Notes: generated by a model from the sequence alone, not told the origin. Counted from the stretch's first letter, positions 8,484 to 16,035 are shown. The stretch: 21,910 bases of DNA from Burkholderiales bacterium (GCA_024641225.1 JAHEDN010000007.1:1-21910), one strand, 5' to 3'. Made by a program: numbers and translations.

Positions 8484-9479
8484 TCAGGCCCGCAGCCAGC
8501 TGCGAACGCAGGCGGCAATCTTCTCGGCATCGACGCGTGAGGCCGCTTCGAGCACCGGCGAATAGCCGACCGGGATGCGCGGCGCGCCGAGGCGCCTGAC
8601 CGGACAGCCGACCGTTTCGGCGACAGCGGCCGCAATTTCCGCGCCGAATCCCGCCACCTGCACCGCCTCGTGCGCCACCAGCAGGCGCTTTGTCCTCGCG
8701 CAGGAGGCGAGCACCGCGTCGCGGTCCCACGGCCACAGCGTGCGCAGGTCGATCACCTCGACTTCGATGCCCTCGGCCGCGACTGCTTCCGCCGCGGCCA
8801 GCGATTCGTGCAGCGTGCGCGACCAGGTCACCAGCGTCAGGTCGTGGCCGTCTCGTGCGATGCGTGCGCGACCCAGCGGCACCTGCGCGGTCGCGTCGAC
8901 ATGGCCTTCGAGGCCCCACAGTTCCTTGTGTTCGAGATAGACGACGGGATCCCCGCTGACCAGCGCGGCGGTCAGCAATCCGTGGTTGTCCTGCGGCGTG
9001 GCGGGGCAGACGACGACCAGCCCGGGGATGTGCGCGAACCACGCCTCCAGGCTCTGCGAGTGCTGCGCGGCGGACGCTGACCACAGGCCGATCGGCATGC
9101 GCGCCACCAGCGGCACGCGGCCCTGGCCGCCGAACATGTAGCGGTTCTTCGCCGCCTGGTTGACCAGTTCGTCCATCCCGCACAGCGCGAAGTCGATCAC
9201 GCGCATCTCGATCACCGGCCTCAATCCCGCAAGCGCCATGCCGACCCCCGCGCCCATGATGTTGGCCTCGGAGATCGGCGTGTCGATCACCCGCGCCGTG
9301 CCGAACTCCTGCTGCAGCGGGCGCATCGTGCCATCGGCGGCGCGCGTGCGGTACTGGCCGAACACTCCGCCGCGGCCGAGGTCCTCGCCGACCGCGACGA
9401 CACGCGGGTCGGCGCGCATCGCCGCGGCCAGCGCTTCGCCGGCAGCGGCTGCGTAGGTCATGCGGGGCGTCAGCGCCAT
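8484..9479 (-). CDS. TPP-dependent 2-oxoacid dehydrogenase E1 beta subunit (AcoB/PdhB-like)
   Basis: A 331-residue E1-beta: N-terminal pyrimidine-binding domain and C-terminal transketolase-C domain. GEDLGRGGVFG is at 31-41, the cofactor-activating Glu at 71 (DTPISEANI), FALCGMDELVNQAAKNRYM at 97-115, the active-site His region AAQHSQSLEAWFAHIPGL at 137-154, and VIDLRTLWPWD in the C-terminal domain. It forms an alpha2beta2 heterotetramer with the preceding gene product and decarboxylates or cleaves a 2-oxo compound with thiamine diphosphate. ATG 9479 overlaps the E1-alpha stop by 10 bases. The sequence most resembles acetoin dehydrogenase and pyruvate dehydrogenase E1-beta; actual substrate undetermined. 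No lipoyl domain is fused to it. Confidence 0.9.
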   Translation of the reverse strand: MALTPRMTYAAAAGEALAAAMRADPRVVAVGEDLGRGGVFGQYRTRAADGTMRPLQQEFGTARVIDTPISEANIMGAGVGMALAGLRPVIEMRVIDFALCGMDELVNQAAKNRYMFGGQGRVPLVARMPIGLWSASAAQHSQSLEAWFAHIPGLVVVCPATPQDNHGLLTAALVSGDPVVYLEHKELWGLEGHVDATAQVPLGRARIARDGHDLTLVTWSRTLHESLAAAEAVAAEGIEVEVIDLRTLWPWDRDAVLASCARTKRLLVAHEAVQVAGFGAEIAAAVAETVGCPVRRLGAPRIPVGYSPVLEAASRVDAEKIAACVRSWLRA

Positions 9480-10489
9480 TGGCCGGCTCCGGTGCTGATC
9501 ACGTCTCCGAAGGCCGCTTCCGCAACCGGCCAGGGTGCGGCGTCGGCGGCCGCCTGTGCCCGATCGATTTCACGGCGTGCATCGGCGTCGATCGCGTTGG
9601 CCTCGGCGGCCGCGCCGAGCGCAACCAGCTGCGCGCGGGCGCGCAGCAGCGGATCGTCCAGTCGCGCGCGCTCGACTTCGGCCGGATCACGATAGGCACC
9701 GGGGTCGACCGAAACGTGGCCCTTGATCCGGTACGTCACGGCGTGCAGCAGCGTCGGCCGGCCCGAGCGCGCGAGCGTGATCAGTTCGGCGGCGGCGCCG
9801 TCGATCGCTTCGACGTCGTTGCCGTCGACCTCGCGCGTCTCGATGCCGAACGCGCGCGCGCGGGCCGCCGCGCCTGGGCCGGCGGTCATCGAGCCGGTCG
9901 GCGTCGTCGCCGCGATGCGGTTGTCCTCGCAGACGAACAGGACCGGCAGGCCGTAGACCTGGGCCCAGTTGAGCCCCTCGAGGAACGGCCCGCGGTTGAT
10001 CGCGCCATCGCCGAAGAAGCAGGCGACGATTGCGTCGCTTCCCTGCAGCTTGAGCGCCTGGGCCGCGCCGGTGGCGATCGGAATGCCCGCCGCGACGACG
10101 CCGTTGGCGCCGAGCATGCCGACGCTGAAATCGGCGATGTGCATCGAACCGCCTTTGCCGCCGTTGCAACCGGTGGCACGGCCGTACAGCTCGCACATCA
10201 TCTTCGTGGTGTCGGCGCCCTTGGCCAGCGTATGGCCGTGGCCGCGGTGGGTCGACGTCAGCAGGTCGTCGCGGCGCAGGTTTGCGCACACGCCGGCGGC
10301 GACGGCCTCCTGCCCGGTGGACAGGTGCAGCGGCCCGCGCACCTTGGCCGGCGTTGCCGACGCTTCCATGCCCCAGACCTGCACGCCGCCCTGGCTCGCT
10401 GCCTCGGCCGCATCCTCGAAAGCGCGAATGCGCGCCATCGTCCGGTAAAGCGCAAGCAACCGCGCCAGGCGTTCGGCTTGCTTTCCCAT
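9470..10489 (-). CDS. TPP-dependent 2-oxoacid dehydrogenase E1 alpha subunit (AcoA/PdhA-like)
   Basis: A 339-residue E1-alpha that binds the diphosphate of TPP. HRGHGH is at 81-86, GGKGGSMH at 110-117, and the TPP motif runs from GDGAINRG (160-167) to N190 (VCEDN). Compared with AcoA it carries an extra stretch near 36-51 (VQVWGMEASATPAKVR). It opens a five-gene operon with E1-beta, dctQ, dctM and dctP. ATG 10489 has GGGGA seven bases upstream and AGGAGG further up. A complete dehydrogenase needs an E2 acyltransferase and E3, and neither is in this operon, whose both ends are visible. It could share E2/E3 from elsewhere or work as a lyase or decarboxylase by itself. Substrate unknown; AcoA-like similarity suggests acetoin, pyruvate or another small oxo compound. 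Confidence 0.9.
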   Translation of the reverse strand: MGKQAERLARLLALYRTMARIRAFEDAAEAASQGGVQVWGMEASATPAKVRGPLHLSTGQEAVAAGVCANLRRDDLLTSTHRGHGHTLAKGADTTKMMCELYGRATGCNGGKGGSMHIADFSVGMLGANGVVAAGIPIATGAAQALKLQGSDAIVACFFGDGAINRGPFLEGLNWAQVYGLPVLFVCEDNRIAATTPTGSMTAGPGAAARARAFGIETREVDGNDVEAIDGAAAELITLARSGRPTLLHAVTYRIKGHVSVDPGAYRDPAEVERARLDDPLLRARAQLVALGAAAEANAIDADARREIDRAQAAADAAPWPVAEAAFGDVISTGAGQWR

Positions 10490-10604
10490 CTCAGTGTCCC
10501 CACCTCCTCTATCGGCGCGTATTTTGCCTGTGCGGGAGCAGGGTCGTCCGCAGGACGAGGCGACGATCGCGCGAGCCGTTGCCGGGCGCCTATTCTGTTA
10601 TCCG
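10490..10604. promoter_or_regulatory. Divergent gap between the E1 operon and the rhomboid gene
   Basis: 115 bp holding the start signals of both directions. On the minus side AGGAGG (10508-10503) and GGGGA serve E1-alpha. On the plus side TATTCT (10591-10596) is a fair -10 box whose expected start point falls at about the rhomboid ATG (10605). A perfect stem TCGTCC/GGACGA with a GCA loop sits at 10544-10558. No convincing -35 boxes. Confidence 0.35.
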
Positions 10605-11318
10605 ATGCAATTCGACGTTCCCGATCCGCGCTATACGCACTCCGCCCATTCGCACGCGCTGCTGGCGCTGGCCGTGCGGCTGTCGATCGGGTTCGTCGCA
10701 CTGCTTTGGCTCGTTCACCTGATGAACTGGGGGCTGGACCTCGATCCACGCCCCTTCGGCCTGCGGCCCCGCGAGTGGCTTGGTCTGGTCGGCATCGTCA
10801 CCGCACCGCTGGTGCACAGCGATTTCGCCCACCTGTTCGCCAATTCGGTGCCGCTGGCGGTGCTGGGCGCGACGATGTTGTTCCTTTATCCGCATTCGAC
10901 GCTGCGCGTGTTGCCGGCGGTCTACCTGGGGCCGGGCCTGCTCGTGTGGCTGTTCGGCCGCGGCTCGGTGCACCTCGGTGCCAGCGGGCTGGTCTACGGC
11001 CTGGTCAGCTATGTCTTCGTGGCCGGTCTGCTTCGTCGTGACCGGCGCGCGATCGCGGCATCGCTGCTGGTCGTGCTGATGTACGGATCGCTGGCGTGGG
11101 GTGTGCTGCCGATCGATCCGCGCGTCTCGTGGGAAACGCACCTGGCGGCGGCGGCGATCGGCGCGCTGCTCGCAATTTTCCTGCGCAGATTCGACATCCC
11201 GCCGCGCAAGCGTTACGCATGGGAGGACGAAGTCGCGGAGCACGACGAAGAAGCGTCCTTCGAAGCCGACGACGCCTACGGCGACCGTCGCGCCACTCAC
11301 GGACAGGACCGCCTGTAA
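10605..11318 (+). CDS. Rhomboid-family intramembrane serine protease
   Basis: A 237-residue membrane protein with about six helices, cleaving transmembrane substrates inside the inner membrane. The catalytic Ser127 lies in GASG (125-128), the catalytic His179 in WETHLAAAAIGALLA, and the oxyanion-type HSDFAHLFAN segment (71-80) gives N80. Both catalytic residues are present, so it should be active. The C-terminal about 40 residues are cytoplasmic and acidic. ATG 10605 was chosen because it starts the normal rhomboid N-terminus; an in-frame ATG at 10494 would translate the divergent promoter region. No Shine-Dalgarno sequence precedes 10605, and a TATTCT box lies nine bases upstream, so the transcript may be leaderless. 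The stop overlaps the next start as TAATG. Substrate unknown. Confidence 0.88.
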   Translation: MQFDVPDPRYTHSAHSHALLALAVRLSIGFVALLWLVHLMNWGLDLDPRPFGLRPREWLGLVGIVTAPLVHSDFAHLFANSVPLAVLGATMLFLYPHSTLRVLPAVYLGPGLLVWLFGRGSVHLGASGLVYGLVSYVFVAGLLRRDRRAIAASLLVVLMYGSLAWGVLPIDPRVSWETHLAAAAIGALLAIFLRRFDIPPRKRYAWEDEVAEHDEEASFEADDAYGDRRATHGQDRL

Positions 11319-12100
11319 TGCAGCCGCCGACGAAGGCCACTGCCGTTTTCCGCTTCTACGAGGAGCTGAACGACTTCCTGCCGCCGGCGCGGCGGCGGCG
11401 CGACTTCAGCGTGTCGTGCGCGCGCGCCGCCACGACCAAGCACATGATCGAGGCGCTCGGCGTGCCGCACACGGAGGTCGAGCTGGTGCTGGTCAACGGC
11501 GAGTCGGTGGGCTTCGACCGCGTCCTGCGCGACGGCGACCGGGTGGCTGTCTATCCGAAGTTCGAATCGCTCGACATCACGCCGCTGCTGCGCGTGCGCG
11601 CGCAGCCGCTGCGCACGACGCGTTTCTTCGCCGACGCACACCTCGGCGGCCTGGCACGGCTGCTGCGGCTGGTCGGTTTCGATACGCAGTACGAGAACGG
11701 CCTGCGCGATGCGCAGATCGAGGCGCTGGCGCGTGACGAGGGACGCATCGTGCTGACCCGCGATCGAGAGCTGCTGAAACGGCGCGGCATCACGCACGGC
11801 TGCTTCGTGCATGCGCTGCGGCCGCGTGAGCAGTTGCGAGAGGTGATCGGACGACTGGACCTGGCACGCAGCGCGCGGCCGTTCACGCGCTGCCTCGTAT
11901 GCAATTCGCCGCTCGCGCCGATCGACAAGGCGAGCGTCCTGTCCCGACTGCCGCTTGATGTGAAGGCGGCGCACGACCGGTTCACGGCCTGCATGGGCTG
12001 CAGCCGGGTGTTCTGGGAGGGGTCGCGCTGGAAACGGATGCGGGCGATCGTCGATGCGTCGATCATGGCCCCGCCGGCAACGATGGCGCCGGCAGATTGA
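11318..12100 (+). CDS. Mut7-C RNase-domain protein with N-terminal ubiquitin-like fold
   Basis: A 260-residue soluble protein. Residues about 6-85 look like the Mut7-C-type ubiquitin/ThiS-like domain (VFRFYEELNDFLP, VELVLVNGESVGFDRVLRDGDRVAVYP). Residues about 100-240 form the Mut7-C domain: FFADAHLGGLARLLRLVGFDT with Asp106, Asp131 (GLRDAQI), TRDRELLKR with Asp148, then a zinc ribbon CLVC (192-195) and CMGC (225-228) ending VFWEGSRWKRM. The PIN-like acidic residues suggest a metal-dependent RNase; RNA target unknown. Start ATG 11318 overlaps the rhomboid stop (TAATG), so the two genes are co-translated. It ends 55 bases before the end of the convergent ParB-like gene. Confidence 0.85.
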   Translation: MQPPTKATAVFRFYEELNDFLPPARRRRDFSVSCARAATTKHMIEALGVPHTEVELVLVNGESVGFDRVLRDGDRVAVYPKFESLDITPLLRVRAQPLRTTRFFADAHLGGLARLLRLVGFDTQYENGLRDAQIEALARDEGRIVLTRDRELLKRRGITHGCFVHALRPREQLREVIGRLDLARSARPFTRCLVCNSPLAPIDKASVLSRLPLDVKAAHDRFTACMGCSRVFWEGSRWKRMRAIVDASIMAPPATMAPAD

Positions 12101-12121
12101 TGTCGCCGCCCGCTGCGGCAA

Positions 12122-12152
12122 GCCTTGCCCGCCTGCTCTCCGGCGGAAAGGC
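12122..12152. terminator. Possible bidirectional hairpin between convergent genes
   Basis: GCCTT (12122-12126) and AAGGC (12148-12152) enclose CGCC (12130-12133) and GGCG (12142-12145), a stem with a small symmetric internal loop, in the 55-bp gap between two convergent genes. There is no U-tract on either side, so it is a weak candidate. Confidence 0.25.
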
Positions 12153-12155
12153 CCG

Positions 12156-12416
12156 CTAGGCCGTGACGACGTCGTGGCGCGTCACGTCATGCACCAGGTA
12201 CGCGGGAACCGCATCAAGCCCCGCCATTCGGGCGGCCCGCCAGCGGCGCTCGCCGTGCACGATGACGTAACCGCTGGGCGTCGCGCGCAGCAGCACGGGC
12301 CGGAGCACGCCATGCTCGCGGATATCGGCGGCCAGCGCTTCGACCTCGTGCAGCGGATAGCCGGCGCTGCCGGGATCCGGGCTGATGTCGACGCAGCGAA
12401 TTTGCTCCAGGGACAT
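12156..12416 (-). CDS. Stand-alone ParB N-terminal (ParB/Srx-like) domain protein
   Basis: An 86-residue protein that consists of little more than a ParB/Srx fold: IRCVDISPDP, LAADIREHGVLRPVLLR (29-44), and the signature HGERRWRAAR (54-63), followed by AGLDAVPAYLV. In chromosomal ParB this domain is the CTP-binding part; here the DNA-binding helix-turn-helix and dimerisation domains are absent, so it is not a partition ParB. It could be a CTP/ATP-binding regulator or a relic. Start ATG 12416 is chosen because GGAG stands six bases upstream and the domain begins directly; in-frame ATGs at 12497 and 12530 would add up to 38 residues without protein-like character or a spaced ribosome site. Convergent with the Mut7-C gene, divergent from the synthetase. 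Confidence 0.65.
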   Translation of the reverse strand: MSLEQIRCVDISPDPGSAGYPLHEVEALAADIREHGVLRPVLLRATPSGYVIVHGERRWRAARMAGLDAVPAYLVHDVTRHDVVTA

Positions 12417-12644
12417 GCGGACTCCGGGCAGACTGATCGGGGCGAACGGAAATGAATCGGGAGGATAGAAGGACGTGTCTCCGTTTCTCAGATCCATCGC
12501 GGATATCGAAATGGCCCGCAGTTTGCACATCCTCTGTTAAGCGATGATTGAACGCCCGTGACGATTTCGCGCAGGCACGTCGATGGCAGCCGGCCGGTCG
12601 CGGTGAACGATCCCGGCACGATCAATCAGTCGAGCAAGAAGGCG
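12417..12644. other. Divergent intergenic region, no clear signals
   Basis: 228 bp between the ParB-like gene and the acetoacetyl-CoA synthetase. It is somewhat less GC-rich than the genes (12440-12560) and probably carries both promoters. I saw no convincing -35/-10 pair, hairpin or known riboswitch. A GTG at 12558 is in frame with the synthetase but the extra 29 residues do not look like its N-terminus. Confidence 0.4.
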
Positions 12645-14642
12645 ATGAATACATCCCAGGCATCGCAGCCGATCTGGAGCCCGACGCCGGGTTTCGCCGG
12701 CGCGAGCGTCATGGCCGACTATCAACGCTGGCTGGCGCAGCATCGCGGCCTGCGCGTGGCGGGCTATGACGAGCTGTGGCGCTGGTCGGTCGAGAACATT
12801 GCCCCGTTCTGGCAGTCGATCTGGGACTACTTCGAGGTGCACTCGGACGCGCCGATCACTGCGTTGCTGCCGGACGAGCGCATGCCCGGCGCGCGCTGGT
12901 TCGAGGGCGCGCGGCTCAACTACGTGCAGCAGGTGTTCCGCCATGCGCGCCCGAGCCAGCCGGCGATCCGCTACGTCGGCGAGGCGGTGCCTCTTGTGGA
13001 CCTGTCGTGGGCGGAACTGCAGCGGCAGGTCGCCGGTGTCGCGGCGGCGCTGCGCGAGATGGGCGTCGGCCGCGGGGATCGCGTGGCCGCCTACCTGCCC
13101 AACATTCCGCAGACCGTCGTGGCCTTCCTCGCCACGGCCAGCATCGGCGCGGTCTGGTCGGTGTGCGCGCCCGAGATGGGATCGGTCGCGGTGCTCGATC
13201 GCTTCCGCCAGATCGAGCCGAAGGTGCTGTTCGCGGTCGACGGCTACCGCCATGGCGGCAGGCGTCACGACCGAAGTGCCGTCCTGCGCGAACTGCTGGC
13301 CGGTCTGCCGAGCTTGCGCCACTGGGTGCTCGTGGACGAGGCGGAAGAACCGTCGCAGTTGAATCCTCCCGTCGGGCCCACGCTGCACCTGTGGGACGAC
13401 CTGCTGCTGCGGAACGCCGAACTGCGCGTCGAGTCGCTTCCTTTCGACCACCCGCTGTGGGTGGTGTACTCGTCGGGCACCACCGGGCTGCCCAAGCCGA
13501 TCGTGCATGGCCACGGTGGCATCGTCGTCGAGCACCTCAAGATGCTCGGTCTGCACTGCGACCTGCGCGCGAGCGACGTCTTCCACTGGTACTCGAGTTC
13601 GGGCTGGATCATGTGGAACGTGCAGGTCGGCGGGCTGCTGCTGGGCGCGACCATCGTGCTCGTCGACGGCAGTCCGGCCGCGCCCGACTTCGGCCGGCTG
13701 TGGCGGTTGGTCGACGAGGCGCGGGTCAACGTCTTCGGCGCCGGCGCTGCGTTCTTCATCAACTGCATGAAGGCGGGCATCGAGCCGGCGCGCATCGCCG
13801 ACCCATCGCGCCTGAAGATGGTCGGCTCGACCGGATCGCCGCTGCCGCCGGAGGCGTATCAGTGGATCCATCGGCACGTGCGCGGCGACCTGTGGATCAA
13901 CCCGATCGCCGGCGGCACCGACTTCGCCGGCGCCTTTGTCGGCGGTAGCCCGACGCTGCCGGTGTATTCGGGCGAGATGCAATGCCGCTGTCTCGGCGCC
14001 AAAGTGGAGGCATTCGACGAGGACGGACGTCCGCTGATCGACGAGGTCGGCGAACTGGTGTGCACGGCGCCGCTGCCGTCGATGCCGCTGTACCTATGGG
14101 GCGATGCCGATGGCCGGCGCTTTCGCGAAAGTTATTTCGACGTCTATCCGGGCGTCTGGCGCCACGGCGACTGGGTGCGCATCACGCCGCGCGGCGGGGC
14201 GATCATCTACGGCCGGTCAGATGCGACCATCAACCGCCACGGCATTCGCATGGGCACCAGCGAGCTGTACCGGCTGGTCGAAGACGAGCCTGCGGTACTC
14301 GACAGCCTGGTGGTCGACCTCGAATACCTCGGCCGCGAGTCGTGGATGACGCTGTTCGTCGTGCTGCGCGAAGGCTGCAGCCTCGACGCCGTGCTGACGG
14401 AGACGCTCAGGCAGAAGATCCGCGCGGGACTGTCGCCGCACCACGTGCCGACCGAGATCGTGCAGGCACCCGACGTGCCGCGCACGCTGTCCGGCAAGAA
14501 GATGGAAGTGCCGGTCAAGAAGCTGATGCTCGGCCAGCCGCTGGAGAAGGTCGCCAACCCGGACGCCATGGCCAATGCGCAGTGCCTCGACTGGTACCGG
14601 CAGTTTGCCGGTCGGCACCTGCAGCGCCGGGCCGGAAACTGA
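12645..14642 (+). CDS. Acetoacetyl-CoA synthetase (acetoacetate--CoA ligase)
   Basis: A 665-residue AMP-forming ligase that activates acetoacetate with ATP and CoA in the cytosol, used in ketone-body or polyhydroxybutyrate turnover. The N-terminus has the ACS-type cap (YQRWLAQHRGL; WFEGARLNYVQQVF near 85-98). The ATP motif YSSGTTGLPKPIVHGHGG is at 275-292; HGHGG is typical of acetoacetyl-CoA synthetases. GGTDFAG is at 423-429, the hinge YGRSDATINRHGIRMGTSE at 522-540, and the catalytic Lys618 in PRTLSGKKMEVPVKK. The P612-x4-G617-K618 spacing equals the PX4GK site recognised by Pat acetyltransferases. ATG 12645 gives the usual family length, with AAGAAGG just before it (short spacing). It is followed by a 131-bp gap and arsR. 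Confidence 0.9.
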   Translation: MNTSQASQPIWSPTPGFAGASVMADYQRWLAQHRGLRVAGYDELWRWSVENIAPFWQSIWDYFEVHSDAPITALLPDERMPGARWFEGARLNYVQQVFRHARPSQPAIRYVGEAVPLVDLSWAELQRQVAGVAAALREMGVGRGDRVAAYLPNIPQTVVAFLATASIGAVWSVCAPEMGSVAVLDRFRQIEPKVLFAVDGYRHGGRRHDRSAVLRELLAGLPSLRHWVLVDEAEEPSQLNPPVGPTLHLWDDLLLRNAELRVESLPFDHPLWVVYSSGTTGLPKPIVHGHGGIVVEHLKMLGLHCDLRASDVFHWYSSSGWIMWNVQVGGLLLGATIVLVDGSPAAPDFGRLWRLVDEARVNVFGAGAAFFINCMKAGIEPARIADPSRLKMVGSTGSPLPPEAYQWIHRHVRGDLWINPIAGGTDFAGAFVGGSPTLPVYSGEMQCRCLGAKVEAFDEDGRPLIDEVGELVCTAPLPSMPLYLWGDADGRRFRESYFDVYPGVWRHGDWVRITPRGGAIIYGRSDATINRHGIRMGTSELYRLVEDEPAVLDSLVVDLEYLGRESWMTLFVVLREGCSLDAVLTETLRQKIRAGLSPHHVPTEIVQAPDVPRTLSGKKMEVPVKKLMLGQPLEKVANPDAMANAQCLDWYRQFAGRHLQRRAGN

Positions 14643-14729
14643 CCGCGGCTCGGCGCTGCCGCGGGACGCCTTTCGCGCGCCTCCGGGACGCTGGACGTAC
14701 CGTGAACCTGTCCGCGCGGTGGCGCGGAT

Positions 14730-14760
14730 CCTATATTTCGATTATTGTGCAAGTAAAGAA
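14730..14760 (+). promoter_or_regulatory. AT-rich arsR promoter/operator candidate
   Basis: A sharp AT-rich island in GC-rich DNA just upstream of arsR. TATATT (14732-14737) may be the -10 box. An imperfect dyad TTATTG-TG-CAAGTAA (14742-14756) is a plausible ArsR operator that overlaps the expected start point. ArsR/SmtB repressors typically bind AT-rich dyads over the promoter of their own operon. The -35 box is not evident. Confidence 0.45.
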
Positions 14761-14773
14761 ACAAGGCGGAACA

Positions 14774-15118
14774 ATGGCACGGAAAGACGCAACGGAACAG
14801 ACGGCCCGCTTTGCCGACATGCTCGCCGCGATGGGCACTGAACCGCGTCTGCGGATTGTCCGGCTGCTGCTCGCCGCGCATCCGGAAGGGCTGGTGGTCG
14901 GCGACATCGCGGCCGAACTGGGTATCGCCAGTTCGACGCTGTCGCATCACCTCGAGAAGCTGCGCAACGAAGATTTGGTGGCGGTCCGCCGCGAAGGCAC
15001 GTTTCTGCGCTACTCGGCGAACACCGGGGCGCTGCAGGAACTGCTTGGGTTCCTCTACGCCGAGTGCTGTACCCGCAACAAGGTGATCGAACCGCAGCGG
15101 ATTGTCTGCTGCAAGTAA
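14774..15118 (+). CDS. arsR: ArsR-family metalloregulator with C-terminal cysteine pairs
   Basis: A 114-residue winged-helix repressor. The recognition region is IAAELGIASSTLSHHLEKLRN (46-66, near the usual SxxSxHLxxL pattern) and the wing is VAVRREGTFLRYSAN. The ELCVCDL metal site of R773/pI258-type ArsR is missing: the equivalent segment reads GLVVGDIAAEL. Instead the protein has Cys98-Cys99 after the last dimerisation helix and Cys112-Cys113 at the very end. C-terminal Cys groups bind As(III) in the Acidithiobacillus ferrooxidans ArsR type, so this is probably an arsenite sensor of similar design. ATG 14774 has AAGGCGGAA just upstream. Followed 16 bases later by arsM, whose repression it likely controls. 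Confidence 0.85.
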   Translation: MARKDATEQTARFADMLAAMGTEPRLRIVRLLLAAHPEGLVVGDIAAELGIASSTLSHHLEKLRNEDLVAVRREGTFLRYSANTGALQELLGFLYAECCTRNKVIEPQRIVCCK

Positions 15119-15134
15119 CGAAACGGAGCAAGTC

Positions 15135-16025
15135 ATGTCCCCTGATGACGACGTCAAGCAAGTGGTGCGAGAGAAATACGGTGAAGCCGCGCGGCGGGTC
15201 CGCGAGGAGGGCGCCGGCTGCTGCGGTGCCGGCGCGGCGAGCTGCGATCCGATCACGTCGAACCTGTACGACGCTGCGCAGGGCGGCGAAGTGCCGGCCG
15301 ACGCGCTGGCCGCGTCGCTCGGCTGCGGCAATCCGACCGCGCTGGCCGAGCTGAAGCCTGGCGAGACCGTGCTCGACCTCGGTTCCGGCGGCGGCATCGA
15401 CGTACTGCTGTCGGCGCGCCGGGTAGGGCCGACCGGAACCGCATTCGGCCTCGACATGACCGACGAGATGCTCGCGCTGGCGCAGGAAAACAAGCGCAAG
15501 AGCGGGCTGGCGAACGTGCACTTCCTCAAGGGCGAGATCGAGAACGTTCCTTTGCCCGCGAACTCGGTCGACGTGATCATCTCGAACTGCGTGATCAACC
15601 TGTCGGGCGACAAGGACCGCGTGCTGCGCGAGGCATTTCGCGTGCTGAAGCCCGGCGGCCGCCTGGCCGTGTCCGACGTGGTCGTGCGCGGGGAGGTGCC
15701 GCCGGCCATCAGGCGCAGCATGGAACTGTGGGCCGGCTGCGTGGCCGGCGCGCTGTCCGACCGCGAATACGTCGACAAACTCGCCGCCGCCGGCTTCGAG
15801 CATGCCGAGATCGAGGTGACGCGCGTCTACCAGGCCGACGACGCACGCGAACTGCTGGCCGGGCAGGGCGCCGATGTCGAGGCGCTCGCCGACCAGGTCG
15901 ATGGCAAGTTCGTCAGCGCCTTCATCCGCGCGGCGAAGCCTGCGCGTGTCCTGTCCGGTCGCGCGGCCATTGTCGGGGTTCAGGCGGCAGCGCCGTGCGC
16001 GCCGTCGGGCTGCTGCGGCCGCTGA
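15135..16025 (+). CDS. arsM: Arsenite S-adenosylmethionine methyltransferase
   Basis: A 296-residue class I SAM methyltransferase that methylates As(III), finally to volatile trimethylarsine in well-studied members. The SAM motif LDLGSGGGIDVLLSARRVGP is at 80-99, followed by GLDMTDEML. The three catalytic-type cysteines are Cys64 (SLGCGNP), Cys152 (SNCVINL) and Cys202 (WAGCVAGAL), matching the Cys72/174/224 arrangement of algal CmArsM; Cys37 may match its fourth. Additional Cys pairs occur at 29-30 and 293-294. ATG 15135 is preceded by GGAG nine bases upstream and is chosen over an in-frame upstream GTG (15102) that overlaps arsR. The gene forms an operon with arsR. No arsenite pump or arsenate reductase gene is recognisable in the window. 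Confidence 0.92.
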   Translation: MSPDDDVKQVVREKYGEAARRVREEGAGCCGAGAASCDPITSNLYDAAQGGEVPADALAASLGCGNPTALAELKPGETVLDLGSGGGIDVLLSARRVGPTGTAFGLDMTDEMLALAQENKRKSGLANVHFLKGEIENVPLPANSVDVIISNCVINLSGDKDRVLREAFRVLKPGGRLAVSDVVVRGEVPPAIRRSMELWAGCVAGALSDREYVDKLAAAGFEHAEIEVTRVYQADDARELLAGQGADVEALADQVDGKFVSAFIRAAKPARVLSGRAAIVGVQAAAPCAPSGCCGR

Positions 16026-16035
16026 CCAGGACTTC

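Noticed and set aside
10533..10560. Partial resemblance of the E1/rhomboid gap to the exporter repeat (shared CCGCAGGACGA)
   Set aside because: Only 11 bases match, with no ATGA junction and no 34-mer; likely chance in GC-rich DNA, although a decayed copy cannot be excluded.
12417..12530. N-terminal extension of the ParB-like protein from ATG 12530 or 12497
   Set aside because: The added residues have no domain character and neither ATG has a spaced Shine-Dalgarno, while ATG 12416 does (GGAG).
12537..13982. Long minus-strand frame antisense to the acetoacetyl-CoA synthetase
   Set aside because: No motif and biased composition; the plus strand encodes all synthetase motifs continuously.
14207..15778. 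Long minus-strand frame spanning the synthetase end, arsR and arsM
   Set aside because: Ser/Arg-rich without a domain and antisense to three real gene regions with good ribosome sites.
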